This document shows, one piece after another, positions 22,336 to 32,379 of a DNA stretch of 64,000 nt (the first letter of the stretch is position 1; each line of letters begins with the position of its first letter). This DNA comes from Mycoplasma sp. OR1901 (GTDB lineage: Bacteria; Bacillota_I; Bacilli_A; Mycoplasmatales; Metamycoplasmataceae). The notes under the pieces are model-generated. The model searched no databases. It was not told the DNA's origin and saw nothing but the letters and a program-made list of their open reading frames with translations. Both the position numbers and the translations under genes were made by a program. The stretch lies in NCBI RefSeq assembly GCF_013348745.1, contig NZ_CP054666.1:806001-870000 (forward strand), in the 5' to 3' direction.

Positions 22336-22989
22336 TTATTTATATTTTAAGTATTTATTCAATTTTTTGAACATATCAGTTTCTTCGCTATAACTGTTTT
22401 TATATCTTTTTGTATATATATTATATGTTTTTAAATCAATTAACTTGTCTTTTAACATTAATTCTAAATAATAAGCAATAATGCCTTCGTTGAAGAAATA
22501 TTCATCTTTATTATATAAGTTAATAATTTCAGTTAATTCTTTATAAATGTCTTTTTTAAGTTGATCAGGATAATTATATAATTTAGAGTTTTCTTTAAAC
22601 TCTTCTTTATCAACAATTTGTAAATCTCTATTAGGGTAACTTTTAACATCTAAATCATAGTCAATAAATTTAAGTGTATTATCTTCAAAAATTGGTCTAG
22701 ATGCTAAATTAGTATAGTATGAATATCCTAATTTTTTCTTAATTAAAACAATTGTATTATATAAACTATCTTTTGGGAAAAATCAAATTGCATCTTCTTT
22801 GTATTTTCAACCTTTATAGTTTTTAGATGTTTCAATAACTCTTGTACCTTTTAGTGATAAAACAATATGCCTTTTATTATGAAAGATAATTTTAGCATTA
22901 GATCACTGGCGATATAATCTACCATTGTGTTTGTAAGCTTGAATGTTAACCATTTGTCCAATTTGTATTTTACTAAAATCTCATTTCAT
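22336..22989 (-). CDS. DUF402 family protein (probable nucleoside di/triphosphatase)
   Basis: The 217-residue protein shows the DUF402 pattern: NGRLYRQW, SLKGTRVIE, YKEDAIWFFPK, GYSYYTNLASRPIF, IDYDLDVKSYP, LQIVDKEEF. The Asp/Glu clusters correspond to metal ligands in family members shown to hydrolyse nucleoside di- and triphosphates. Family membership is well supported; the substrate here is unknown. The ATG overlaps the metalloprotease stop by 1 nt and there is an upstream GAGGA, so it is the last gene of that operon. Confidence 0.85.
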
Positions 22990-25349
22990 TAAATATATTC
23001 CTCTATCTTTGTGTTGTTATTTTCATCTTTTATAATTTTGTATTTAGGTAATTTTGTATTTGCAATACTTGATCTTTGTGTAGAAACTCATCTTTGTTCT
23101 GGTAATGTTATTTGGTCGCTATTTAATTCATTATCTTCAACAATACCGTTTTTATTTAAGTCAGTTCATAAATAAATTAAAGAATTATCCTTAATTTTAA
23201 CAAAGTCTTTTGTTATATATTGATAATAATTTTTATTTTCAGGATATAAACGATTAGCAATTTGAGTTTCTCTATCTTGTGAATTTTTTTCGGTTTTAGG
23301 ATCAACTAAGGTTGCACCTTGATCAAAATCTTTATGACCGAAAAAGTTAAATAAGTCATAATATTCGATCTTTAAAGTGTCGTATATCTGATTTTTAGAA
23401 TCTTTAAGAACGATTCCTGTAACGTTCTTATTATCTAAAAATCCTGAAAACTTAATTGTCTTAGCTTTTTGATCATCTATTGAAACACCAGAATCACTAA
23501 CTCATTCAAAGTCGTTATCAAAGTAAATTTGAGAAATAGTTTTACCATAACCCATTGTTTTTAAAAATAATTTATAAAAATCTTCTGATCTATTTCTTGT
23601 TTTATTTTCTGGTAGTTTCTTAATAACTTTTCTACTATTATAATTAATACCAGATTCATCTGTATATTTAAAATGAGAAATATCAAAAACAGATGTTGGA
23701 TACATATAAGCACTCATTCTTGGTTCACCTGTATTAGGGTCAATGTTACCATCTTGGAACATATACTGTCTTCTAAATGAATCAAAATTATTTAAAAAGA
23801 CCTTACTTCAATCATCAGCATTTGCTGATGGTGAAAAAATTAATGTTTTTTCGCCGTTTTCCATTTTATATGAGTGTATTCCGAATCATCCTATACTTGA
23901 TTTACTTGTTTCTCTATTTTCATAAGCTTCGTTAACATCATTCATATTAAAATATGACTCATAAGCATATTTTAAATATTCTCTTGGTAATAATTCAGTT
24001 AATGAATAATAATATTTAATTTTAGAATAATCTAATTTGAATGATTCACTTGGAGAATAAGCTAAGTCAAAATAATTTTCTGGATTTTTTAAATGTTCAG
24101 GTCCGTTTTTAGAATTAGAAATCATTCATAAATCATTTGCCGATAACTTTCTATACATGAAAGTTAAATCACTTCTGAATGCTAAATCAGGTCCACCAAA
24201 TAAAGATAAACTCTGGTAATCGATAAATCCATATTTATTTACATCATAGTTTAATAAATTGAAAAACTTATTTGTAAAAAATGCATTTCAATATTGTTTT
24301 GAACCATGTGTATGATTTTCTTTTGTAGTTGAATTAGGATTATAATAAATATTAATTCTTCTTTTATCTTGAATTTCTTCTTCTGTGGTTGAAACGTTAG
24401 CTTCGGGATCGCTTTCTAATCCGCTTTCTGCATAAGTTGTAGCTCAATGATGAATATATTCGTGGAAAATTGTTGGCATTATTCCGCCAATTCTTTGGTA
24501 CTCAGTGAATGACTGTTCGCTATAAATTGAACCATTTATATAAATAGTTTTTGTTGAAGGAATATAAAGTCCATTAGCATTTTTACCAATAGTTTTAAAG
24601 TCATTTATATTGATTCCATGTAAGTCAAAAACTTCAGTACCAAAAGGTATTTTACGTTTAAATTCTTGTGCTAATTTAACTAATCCGCTTTTACCTAATA
24701 AATATCTATGCTCATCTTTAACTGAATAATATGAAAAATCCCTAAAAAATATTTTTGTGTATGGATCTTGATATTCATAGTAAAAACGTCCATCCTTAGT
24801 TTGTTTCTCATGTATTTCATCTAGACTATTGACTGAAGTTGCGTTTAATGCAACTAAATTTTCATAAACTTGATCTTCATTTAATGAAGTGCTATACGAA
24901 GTTTCATTTTTTAAAATCGGGAATAAATTAATATCTAAAAGACCGCTTATTACTGATCTCTCATTATTTTTGTCATTTTCAAACTCTGTGAATGAATTTC
25001 CATGACCTTCATTATTATCTGTTATTTCAGGTGTTTTATTATTTTCATTTTCAACATTAGTGTTGTTTTCTTTGTTATCAGAAGGATTAGAATCAGTATT
25101 ATTATTGTTTGAATTTTCTACAGGTTTATTATTATTTTTAGGAGCTTGATCAAATCCATTACTTCCATCAAAAGTATTTGAAGTTCCGTCGTTTTTTATC
25201 ACTATACCAGTTTCAGTTTTTGTAGTTTTATCGCTTTTTTCATTATCTAATAAAAAGTCCAAAACACCACAACTAACAGTAAATGGAATTGGCGAAATTA
25301 TTAGAGAACTAATGGCTATTTTTTTGATTAGTGATAACTTCTTTTTCAT
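22989..25349 (-). CDS. Surface lipoprotein zinc metalloprotease (MYPU_1760-like)
   Basis: Predicted secreted lipoprotein of 786 residues: the signal peptide ends at lipobox Cys27 (PFTVSC), followed by a ~100-residue Asn/Lys/Glu/Thr-rich, repeat-like linker. The core contains TIFHEYIHHW, a zinc-metalloprotease HExxH motif (His296, Glu297, His300). I recognise it as resembling mycoplasma proteins named for MYPU_1760; no other family comes to mind. The C-terminal part has an Asp-rich DLNKNGIVEDNELN segment like a calcium-binding dockerin/EF loop. Trp are mostly UGA. AAGGAG precedes the ATG. Substrate unknown; host-protein cleavage that feeds Opp is plausible inference. Confidence 0.82.
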
Positions 25350-25386
25350 CTTTTCTCCTTGTTTTATTTAAGATATATTAATTATA

Positions 25387-26115
25387 TTATTTTTTCAAAA
25401 TAATAAAATGAGTATTATTTGCAAATTCTTTTACTTTAAAACTTTCTATGAAGTTTTTATCTCTATCAATAATCTCAATTATTTTAAAATTTGTTTGATG
25501 AAGTATTTCAATTAACTCATCGTAAGTGTATAAATGCATAAAATCACATAAATTATCTTCATTTAAAAATATATGATCACCATATTTTTCAATGTTAAAT
25601 TCGGTACATTTTTGAATTACATCACTACTAGGTTTTATATAATTCTCATCATTTCTTAGTATAGTTGAAAAAATAAAAATTCCTTCCGGTTTCAAGACTC
25701 TATATATTTCGTTTAATGATTTAATTCTAGAGCTCTCATTTGGTATACCAGGTCAACCGTTGAATGAAAATAACGCATAGTGAAAAGTATTATCTTCATA
25801 TCTCAAATTTGATGCATCAGCAACTTCAAAAATAGGTTTAGTTTCATAATTTTCAGAAAGATATTTAGCTGTATCAATCATATTTTTAGAAATGTCGACT
25901 CCAATAATGTCGTTGTAACCTTTTTCTACTAAAGCAAACGTTGTTCGTCCTGTTCCACAACCGACATCTAGAAGTTTAAAATCTTTGTTAATAAAATATT
26001 TACTTAAAATATGCTCTTCGGATTTTCATAAACCAATTGATGAATTTGATTTTGCATACCTAACTACTGTTTGATCATTCTCAAATACACTTTTATTATT
26101 ATCTTTAAAATTCAT
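25387..26115 (-). CDS. Class I SAM-dependent methyltransferase
   Basis: A 242-residue methyltransferase of the UbiE/MenG-like fold. Motif I is LLDVGCGTGRTTFAL (~48-62), motif II GVDISKNMI, motif III EVADASNLRYEDNTFHYALF, then the post-motif YRVLKPEGIFIFS. The substrate cannot be inferred. The ATG is 6 nt from an extended -10 (TGTTATAAT) and has no Shine-Dalgarno, so the mRNA appears leaderless. The metalloprotease gene follows after 37 nt, probably on the same transcript. Confidence 0.85.
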
Positions 26116-26121
26116 TAATTT

Positions 26122-26127
26122 ATTATA
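26122..26127 (-). promoter_or_regulatory. Extended -10 promoter of the methyltransferase gene, leaderless
   Basis: TGTTATAAT on the minus strand followed by 6 nt (AAATTA) and the ATG at 26115. Confidence 0.65.
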
Positions 26128-26165
26128 ACAAATAAAGGGTCATTCATCTTAATAATTAGAATAAA

Positions 26166-26192
26166 AAATATTCGAAATAGATTCGAATATTT
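26166..26192 (-). terminator. Terminator of the secY-rplQ operon
   Basis: Perfect 11-bp stem AAATATTCGAA / TTCGAATATTT with a 5-nt loop, then TTTAT on the minus strand, 13 bp beyond the rplQ stop. Confidence 0.85.
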
Positions 26193-26205
26193 AATTATTT
26201 TTGAA

Positions 26206-26574
26206 TTAATCTACAAGTTCAATAATTGCCATTCTTGTATTGTCACCAAGACGTTTAGGTAATTTGATAATTCTTGTGTAACCACCTTGTCTTTCTTTGT
26301 ATTTTGGTGCAATAGTGTCAATTAAGTGTTTGTAAACTTTTTTGTCTGAATTTTTAACAGTAATAGGTCTTACATAACTTGTAATTACACGGACATTAGC
26401 TAATGTAGGGTTTTTTGCTTTAGTAATCATTTTTTCAGCATGTTTTCTTAATTCTTTAGCTCTTGTTAAAGTTGTTGTTAAGTGACCGTTTGCGAATAAT
26501 TCACTTGTAAGTGAACGCATCACACCGTTTCTTCATTTTGTATTACGTGAATAAATTTGTTTTGGATTAGCCAT
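26206..26574 (-). CDS. rplQ: 50S ribosomal protein L17
   Basis: Large-subunit protein near the exit tunnel, 122 residues, normal length. Conserved segments visible: WRNGVMRSLTSELFANGHLTTT, TRAKELRKHAEKMITKAK and RQGGYTRIIKLPKRLGD. The ATG at 26574 restores the N-terminus; AGGGAGA within the end of rpoA serves as ribosome-binding site. It is the last gene of the operon. Confidence 0.97.
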
Positions 26575-26575
26575 A

Positions 26576-27586
26576 TTATTCTTCTCCCTCTTTTAATTGT
26601 AAACCATGTTCTTCAAGTTTTTCGATAATTTCTTGTACAGATTTCTTACCTAAGTTCTTAATTCCTTCAAGTTCTTCATATCTCATCTCAGCAACTTGAC
26701 TAAGTTTTTTCTTACCGCTTTTCTTAAGAGCGTTTAATGAACGAACTGATAGTCCAAGTTGTGTAATATCTAAATCATCTTCTATTTGTTGTGGTTCTTC
26801 TACTTTTGGTTCTTCAAAAATTTGAATATCTTCCATATTTTCAACATCACCAATAACTGCAAATAATCCAATTAACATTTCTGATGCATATTTAACTGCT
26901 TCTTTAGCTGTAATTGAACCGTTTGTAACAACTTTAAATTCTAAAGCTTCTTCTATTTTAGTTGAAGCAGAGTTTAATTCTCTAACTTCATAACTTACAG
27001 TTTTGATTGGAGCAAAATTTGAATCAACTGCTAAAAATTCAGCACGTTTGATATCTGTTTCAAGTTTTGATTTTAAATCTTTATCGTTGATGTATGCTTT
27101 ATTTTCTTCTTCTGTCATGTATCCACGACCTACACGAAGGAATAATTCAACATTTAACGCATCAGCTGAGTTTACAGTTGCTATGTATTGATTTGGATTG
27201 ATGATTTTAACACCTGGGTTGCTTACTTCCATTGATTTAGCTGTAACTTGACCAATTTCATTTGATTTAAGTGTAACTCTAACAATTTCATCGTCAGCAA
27301 CAACAGATGGTGAGTATGTAAAACGAACTTCTCTTAGGTTCATTATTAATGATAGAACATCTTCAGTAACATCTTTAAGTGGTTTGTAGTGAAATTCTAC
27401 GCCTTCAATTCTTACACTAAATGGTGCTAGAGTAGGCATACTTGATAAAATCATTCTTCTAAGTGCAACACCTAAAGTTCTACCAAAACCTCTTTCTAGT
27501 CCTTCTAATATAAATGTTACTTCATTGTCTGAAACAACTCTAAATTCTGGTTTTTTTCTATATGATAATGGTTTCATTTTTTCCAT
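26576..27586 (-). CDS. rpoA: RNA polymerase subunit alpha
   Basis: Scaffold subunit that dimerises to nucleate RNA polymerase assembly; the C-terminal domain contacts promoters and regulators. It has 336 residues. The N-terminal domain contains LERGFGRTLGVALRRMILSS; the C-terminal domain has LGLSVRSLNALKKSGKKKL and GIKNLGKKSVQEIIEKL, joined by a Glu/Pro-rich linker. AAAGGAAA precedes the ATG. It sits between rpsK and rplQ as in most bacteria. Confidence 0.97.
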   Translation of the reverse strand: MEKMKPLSYRKKPEFRVVSDNEVTFILEGLERGFGRTLGVALRRMILSSMPTLAPFSVRIEGVEFHYKPLKDVTEDVLSLIMNLREVRFTYSPSVVADDEIVRVTLKSNEIGQVTAKSMEVSNPGVKIINPNQYIATVNSADALNVELFLRVGRGYMTEEENKAYINDKDLKSKLETDIKRAEFLAVDSNFAPIKTVSYEVRELNSASTKIEEALEFKVVTNGSITAKEAVKYASEMLIGLFAVIGDVENMEDIQIFEEPKVEEPQQIEDDLDITQLGLSVRSLNALKKSGKKKLSQVAEMRYEELEGIKNLGKKSVQEIIEKLEEHGLQLKEGEE

Positions 27587-27621
27587 ATTTAGATTTCCTT
27601 TCTTTTTAAACTTGGTTTAAA

Positions 27622-28011
27622 TTATTTTTTAGCACGTTCACGTTTTAAAATTCTTTTTGGTGGTCTTGTACCGTTGTGTGGAACTGGTGTTACATCTTTA
27701 ACTTCTGTAACTGTGATTCCTGCAACTTCGATTTGTTTTCTAGCTGCATCTTTACCAGCACCTAAACCTTTTAATTCAACTTTAACTGTTTTAATTCCGT
27801 GTTCTTTAGCAGCTTCTGCTGCTGCTTGAGCTGCTAAACCTGCAGCATATGGAGTTTTTTTCTTTGTACCTTTGTATCCAATGCTTCCTGCAGAAGATCA
27901 AGCAATAACATTACCATTTTCATCAGCAAATGTAACAATGGTATTTTGGTTTGTAGAATGTATGTGTGCTACACCACTAACAATATTTTTCTTTTTAGTT
28001 TTACGAGCCAT
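27622..28011 (-). CDS. rpsK: 30S ribosomal protein S11
   Basis: Small-subunit platform protein, 129 residues. [39 protein letters not shown] and [17 protein letters not shown] are diagnostic, as is the C-terminal [13 protein letters not shown]. One Trp is UGA, so a standard-code reading splits the gene. The ribosome-binding site AAAGG lies in the end of rpsM. Confidence 0.97.
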
Positions 28012-28013
28012 TA

Positions 28014-28382
28014 TTATTTACCTTTCTTTCCTGCTACTGTTTTTCTTGGACCTTTACGTGTACGCGCATTTTTTTGTGTAGATTGTCCACGTACAGGTAA
28101 CCCTTTACGGTGTCTTATCCCACGGTAGCTTTTAATTTCCATTAAACGTTTAATGTTTAATGTTACTTCTCTACGTAAATCACCTTCTGTTACATAATTT
28201 TTAGCGATTTCACGAATTTTAGATAATTGATCTTCTTGTAAGTCTTTTACTCTTGCGTTTTCATCAATTCCAGCTTGTGCACAAATATCTTGTGCTGTTG
28301 ATTTACCAATTCCATATATGTATGTAAGTGATATAACAACACGTTTATCATTTGGAATTTCAACGTTTAAAATTCTAGCCAT
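28014..28382 (-). CDS. rpsM: 30S ribosomal protein S13
   Basis: Head protein of the small subunit, 122 residues. [40 protein letters not shown] and [18 protein letters not shown] are conserved motifs. AAAGGG precedes the ATG. It ends 2 nt before rpsK. Confidence 0.98.
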   Translation of the reverse strand: MARILNVEIPNDKRVVISLTYIYGIGKSTAQDICAQAGIDENARVKDLQEDQLSKIREIAKNYVTEGDLRREVTLNIKRLMEIKSYRGIRHRKGLPVRGQSTQKNARTRKGPRKTVAGKKGK

Positions 28383-28401
28383 ATTTTTCCCTTTCTAAAT
28401 A

Positions 28402-28515
28402 TTAACCTTGTCTTTGTTTGTGTTTCGGTTGAACACAAATTACACGGTTAATTCCTCTACGTTTAATAATTTTACAATCTTTACAGATTTTTTTAACACT
28501 TGCTCTAACTTTCAT
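28402..28515 (-). CDS. rpmJ: 50S ribosomal protein L36
   Basis: Thirty-seven residues: [15 protein letters not shown] then the basic [19 protein letters not shown]. Cys11, Cys14 and Cys27 plus His33 form the zinc site, so this is the zinc-binding version. GGAG lies upstream and it sits between infA and rpsM as usual. Confidence 0.97.
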   Translation of the reverse strand: MKVRASVKKICKDCKIIKRRGINRVICVQPKHKQRQG

Positions 28516-28536
28516 TTTGTATCTCCTCGAATAATT

Positions 28537-28752
28537 TTATTTATGACGATACACAATACGACCTTGAGTTAAGTCGTAAGGACTCATTTCGACATCAACT
28601 GTATCACCTGGTAAAATTCTAATATGATTAACTCTCATTTTTCCAGAAATGTGAGCTTTAATTGTTAAACCATTTTCAAGTTCAACAGTATATAAATCTG
28701 TTGTATGAGCTTCTTTTACAACAGCTTTTATTTTTAATCCGTCTTTAGCCAA
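28537..28752 (-). CDS. infA: Translation initiation factor IF-1
   Basis: OB-fold factor occupying the A site during initiation, 71 residues. It has [20 protein letters not shown] and [22 protein letters not shown] chose the TTG at 28752 rather than an ATG nine codons upstream: the family starts MAKDG/MSKDD, AAAGGA is 7 nt before the TTG, and the longer form would overlap the map coding end. TTG is unusual for such a highly expressed gene. Confidence 0.95.
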   Translation of the reverse strand: MAKDGLKIKAVVKEAHTTDLYTVELENGLTIKAHISGKMRVNHIRILPGDTVDVEMSPYDLTQGRIVYRHK

Positions 28753-28753
28753 A

Positions 28754-29500
28754 TTAAATTCCTTTCGTAAGAATAACACCTTTTCCGTTTTTAATTAAAA
28801 CAGTATGTTCATAGTGAGCTGTATTGGTTCCATCTTCACTAACAACTGTTCAACCATCATTCTTAATATAAATATTTTTTGATTGAGTTATCATAGGCTC
28901 AATGCAAATTACCATTCCGTCTTTTAATAGTGGACCGGTTCCTGCACGCCCTGAATTAAAAACATCTGGATCTTGGTGTAATTTTTTACCAATACCATGA
29001 CCGCAAAATTCGGATGGTGTATATAATTTGTTTTTTCTAATGTAACGACCAACTGCATAGGAAATATCTCCTACACGTGCTCCTGGTTTTATAGCTGCGA
29101 CACCTGCTTCAAAAGCACCTTTTGCTACATCGATTAATTTTTGGTCTAGTTCTGATATTTTGCCAACACCTTTAGTGAAAGCACTATCACTATAATATCC
29201 ATCTCAAACACAACCGAGATCTACACTGACTAAATCTCCGTTTTTTAAAATTCTTTTTGATGGAATACCATGGATCAATTCTTCGTTTACAGATATACAA
29301 GCTGTAGCGGGGAAACCATATAAACCTTTGAAGGCTAATTTTGCTCCCCTTTTCTCAATTTCTTTACAAGCTAATTGATCAATCTCTTCTAAAGAAACCC
29401 CTGGTCTTATAAAGTCTCAAAGTACTTGTTTAACTTCTGCCAAGATTTGACAACTTTTAGTAATTTTTTTTATTTCATTTTCTTTTAAAATTTGAATCAT
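28754..29500 (-). CDS. map: Methionine aminopeptidase type I
   Basis: Removes the N-terminal Met from new proteins, 248 residues. Metal-binding and active-site segments: [16 protein letters not shown] (two Asp ligands), [13 protein letters not shown] (His), [10 protein letters not shown] (Glu) and EHTVLIK (Glu). Two Trp are UGA. AAGGAG precedes the ATG. It ends directly before the infA TTG start, and the upstream adk gene is separated by a small hairpin. Confidence 0.96.
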
Positions 29501-29528
29501 AAATTCTCCTTAAATGTATAAAAAATAT

Positions 29529-29545
29529 AGATACCAAAAGTATCT
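29529..29545 (-). terminator. Short hairpin between adk and map
   Basis: AGATAC / GTATCT with a 5-nt loop, followed on the minus strand by ATATTTTTTATAC. It is probably a weak attenuator, and the TATTTTTT may also form part of a promoter for map. Confidence 0.4.
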
Positions 29546-29561
29546 AAATTTTAACAAATTT

Positions 29562-30200
29562 TTATAAAATTCCAAGAACTTTTTTTGTCACTTCCTCAGG
29601 TGAAGGACTACCATCAACTACTTTTAATTCGTTTAGACCTTTATAGTAGTCTAATAATGGTTTTGTTTGTTCTTCATAAATTTTTAATCTATTAACTATT
29701 TTTTCTTCGGTGTCATCATTTCTTATTATTAAATCAGCACCTTCTAAGTCACATTTTCCAGGAACTTTACTTGGTTTAAATTTAACATGGTATCCAGTTC
29801 CACAAACAGAACAAGTTCTTCTTCCTCCAAGACGTTCTAATACAACTTCTTGAGATACTCTAATTTCAACAACATTAAATTCAAAGCCATCTAAACTTTT
29901 TAAGAATTCAGCTTGTTGTACTGTTCTTGGGTATCCATCTAAAATAAAATATTTACCTTCATTTTTTAATTTGTTAATAGCATTAAATACTATTTCATTT
30001 GTTATTTCATCTGGTACATAACCACCTGAATTAACATATTCTTGAACTTTTAAGCCTAATGGTGTTTTATTTTTTATTTCTGACCTAAAAATATTTCCAG
30101 TTGATAAGTGAACTAAATTAGTCTGTTTTGTTATCAATTCTGCTACTGTACCTTTTCCGGCACCGGGTTGACCCATAAAAATTAAGTTTTTTGTTATCAC
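29562..30200 (-). CDS. adk: Adenylate kinase
   Basis: Converts ATP + AMP to 2 ADP, 212 residues. P-loop GQPGAGKGT, AMP-binding LSTGNIFRSEI and FILDGYPRTVQQAEFL are present. The LID carries a zinc site CSVC...C...D, a Cys3-Asp pattern. The start is GTG at 30200 with AAGGA 5 nt upstream; it overlaps the last codons of secY by 7 nt. An ATG 8 codons downstream would delete the first strand. Confidence 0.96.
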   Translation of the reverse strand: MITKNLIFMGQPGAGKGTVAELITKQTNLVHLSTGNIFRSEIKNKTPLGLKVQEYVNSGGYVPDEITNEIVFNAINKLKNEGKYFILDGYPRTVQQAEFLKSLDGFEFNVVEIRVSQEVVLERLGGRRTCSVCGTGYHVKFKPSKVPGKCDLEGADLIIRNDDTEEKIVNRLKIYEEQTKPLLDYYKGLNELKVVDGSPSPEEVTKKVLGIL

Positions 30201-31609
30201 AATAATCCTTCATCTACATTGTTTGTATCTTTAATATCATTTATATCTCTTGATAAACGTTTTGCTTTAGCTAAACGCATTGTTTTTCTTCTAGCTTTTA
30301 GTTGATCTAATGTTTCAATACTTGTTGAAACTAAAATCATTAATCCTGTACCACCAAAGGCAATACTTTGTGGTAATATACCTGTCATTATTTGAACAAA
30401 TTGCATACTTCCTAAAATTAGTAGATAAATCGATGAGAACACACTTAATCTAAATACAGTTCCGATTAAGTAATCTTGTGTTTCTTCACCTGGTCTAAGT
30501 CCAGGAATAAATGTAGAATTCTTAGTAAAATCTTCTGCAATTTTATCAACTTTAGATTGTTGAATACCCATTAATAATGAAAATACTCAAACAATCACTA
30601 CTAATAAAGTAAATCCAACCGGTTGTGTAAATTGTAAATTAGTATTAATTCATTGTTTAGCAATACTTGTTTCAGGAAGTAAGTTAGCAATCATAGTAGG
30701 AAATGATAAAACCATCATAGCAAAAATTATCGGCATAATTCCTGCGGGGTTAACCTTAATTGGTAATTTACCCATTTCCTTAATGTTTCTTGAACGTCCA
30801 GCACCAACTTGTTGAATTGGGATATGACGTTCCGCAACATAAAATATTGCAATTATCAAAATTGTTAATAAATAAACACTAAAATATGTAACTACATCAA
30901 TAATTCCGGTCATAACACCGCTAGAACCATTACCACCAACATAATATTCAACTGCGTTTTTAAATTGGTATGGTAATCTTGCTGCAATACCAGTAAAAAT
31001 AATTAAACTAGTACCATTACCTATTCCTTTATTTGTAATTTGCTCAGAAATGAATAAAGCAAATAATGAAGCTGCGGTTAAAATAATTGGAATTATAAAA
31101 TAAATTAAAGTAGCCTCACTAAAAACGTCATTTCCGACAATTTCAATAAATCCTCTTGAGCCTTGTGATGATAATGACTTAACAAGAAAAACAGCTTGCG
31201 GATAAGCAATAATTAACGTAATTAAACGTGTAATCATATTAATTTTTCTACGACCTTGCGGACCACTTTGGCTAAGTTTATGTATTGGTGGGAAAAATTT
31301 AGATTGTAAAATCATCATAATCAATGACGCATTAATAAACGGACTTATTCCAAGTGCGAAAAGTGAAAATTGTCTTAAACCACCTCCACCAATTAGGTTT
31401 AAAGTGTTTAAAAATGAATTTTCAGATAGTTGATTTTGATTTTGTATTCTAATGAAAGGTGCTGTAAGTGATGTCCCTAAAATGAAAACAATTAAAAACA
31501 AAAGTGTAAAAATACCTTTTTTTAATAATTCTTTTGTTTTTCAAAAAGAAACTCATGATTTTGAAAACGTTCTAAAAGCACGCCTTATATGTAATATTAA
31601 ATTGTCCAA
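30194..31609 (-). CDS. secY: Preprotein translocase subunit SecY
   Basis: Pore of the Sec translocon, 471 residues with ~10 membrane helices. Motifs LGISPFINASLIMMILQ, TNKGIGNGTSLIIFTGI, RHIPIQQVGAGRS and PIKVNPAGIMPIIFA are diagnostic. The start is TTG at 31609 behind AGAGG; no ATG fits, and the first in-frame candidates delete the N-terminal cytosolic helix. The final residue is a UGA-encoded Trp followed by UAA. It opens its own operon here instead of following rplO as in the usual spc operon. Confidence 0.95.
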
Positions 31610-31632
31610 TGTTACCTCTTTTTTGTATTTTA

Positions 31633-31660
31633 ATTATATAAAATTTTTCTATTTTTGTAA
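31633..31660 (-). promoter_or_regulatory. Promoter of the secY-rplQ operon
   Basis: On the minus strand TTACAA (-35) is separated by 16 nt from TATAAT (-10), about 24 nt before the secY TTG start. This explains how the split-off ribosomal operon is transcribed. Confidence 0.65.
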
Positions 31661-31808
31661 TTATTAATTTATTCAATATATTTTTATACAAATTAATTAG
31701 GTATCTTTTTATAAAACAAACTAAAAAATACAAGGTGAAATTAAGAAAAATATATACAAAAACAAATAAATATAACACATTTTTATGCAATAAAAAATAA
31801 TAAAATTA

Positions 31809-31814
31809 TATAAT
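31809..31814 (+). promoter_or_regulatory. -10 box of the trmL gene cluster
   Basis: TATAAT about 31 nt upstream of the ATG, with AAGGAG in between. The rest of the 236-bp divergent gap is AT-rich with no further feature seen. Confidence 0.55.
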
Positions 31815-31845
31815 TTAAATAATATATTAACAATAAGGAGAAAAA

Positions 31846-32379
31846 ATGATTAATATTGTACTTTATCAACCTGAAATTTTCCCAAATACAGGTAATATTA
31901 TTAGAACTTGTTTTGCATTAGGTATGAAATTACACATCATCAAGCCTACTAGTTTTGATTTACATCCTAAATATCTAAAACGTTATGGAGCTGGTAGAAT
32001 GCTTTCAGATATTAGACATGAAATTCATGATTCATATGAAGATTTTCATAAAAAATATCATGACAAAAATATTTACTACATAACAAGATACGGATTAAAA
32101 AATTATACAGAGGTAGATTATAAAAATGTTTTAAATCAAAACAAAGAAATTTGATTAATGTTTGGACGTGAATCAACAGGAATAGATAAAAAAATCTTAA
32201 AAAATAACATAGATAATTGTTTAAGAATTCCTATGGTTTCTGCAATGAGATCAATTAATCTAGCAAACTGTGTTTCTATTTTAGGTTTTGAAGTTATGAG
32301 ACAATTAGATTTTAAAGAATTATCTTTATACGAAGTAGAAAAAGGAAAAGACTTTTTAATTAAAAATGATTTTAAGTAG
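31846..32379 (+). CDS. trmL: tRNA (cytidine/uridine-2'-O-)-methyltransferase TrmL
   Basis: SPOUT methyltransferase that modifies the ribose of wobble position 34 in some tRNAs. It has 177 residues; the N-terminus INIVLYQPEIFPNTGNIIRTC is the TrmL hallmark. The knot region WLMFGRESTGIDKKIL and IPMVSAMRSINLANCVSI contain the cofactor-binding loops. The Trp before LMFGRES is UGA. AAGGAG precedes the ATG. It overlaps the next SPOUT gene by 14 nt. Confidence 0.93.

Noticed and set aside
24900-25200. AAT/GAA-rich stretch in the metalloprotease as a phase-variable repeat
   Set aside because: The Asn/Glu-rich linker is irregular; there is no long uniform repeat or homopolymer likely to slip.
28752-28779. 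ATG at 28779 as infA start
   Set aside because: It would lie inside the map coding end, lacks a ribosome-binding site and makes IF-1 nine residues too long.
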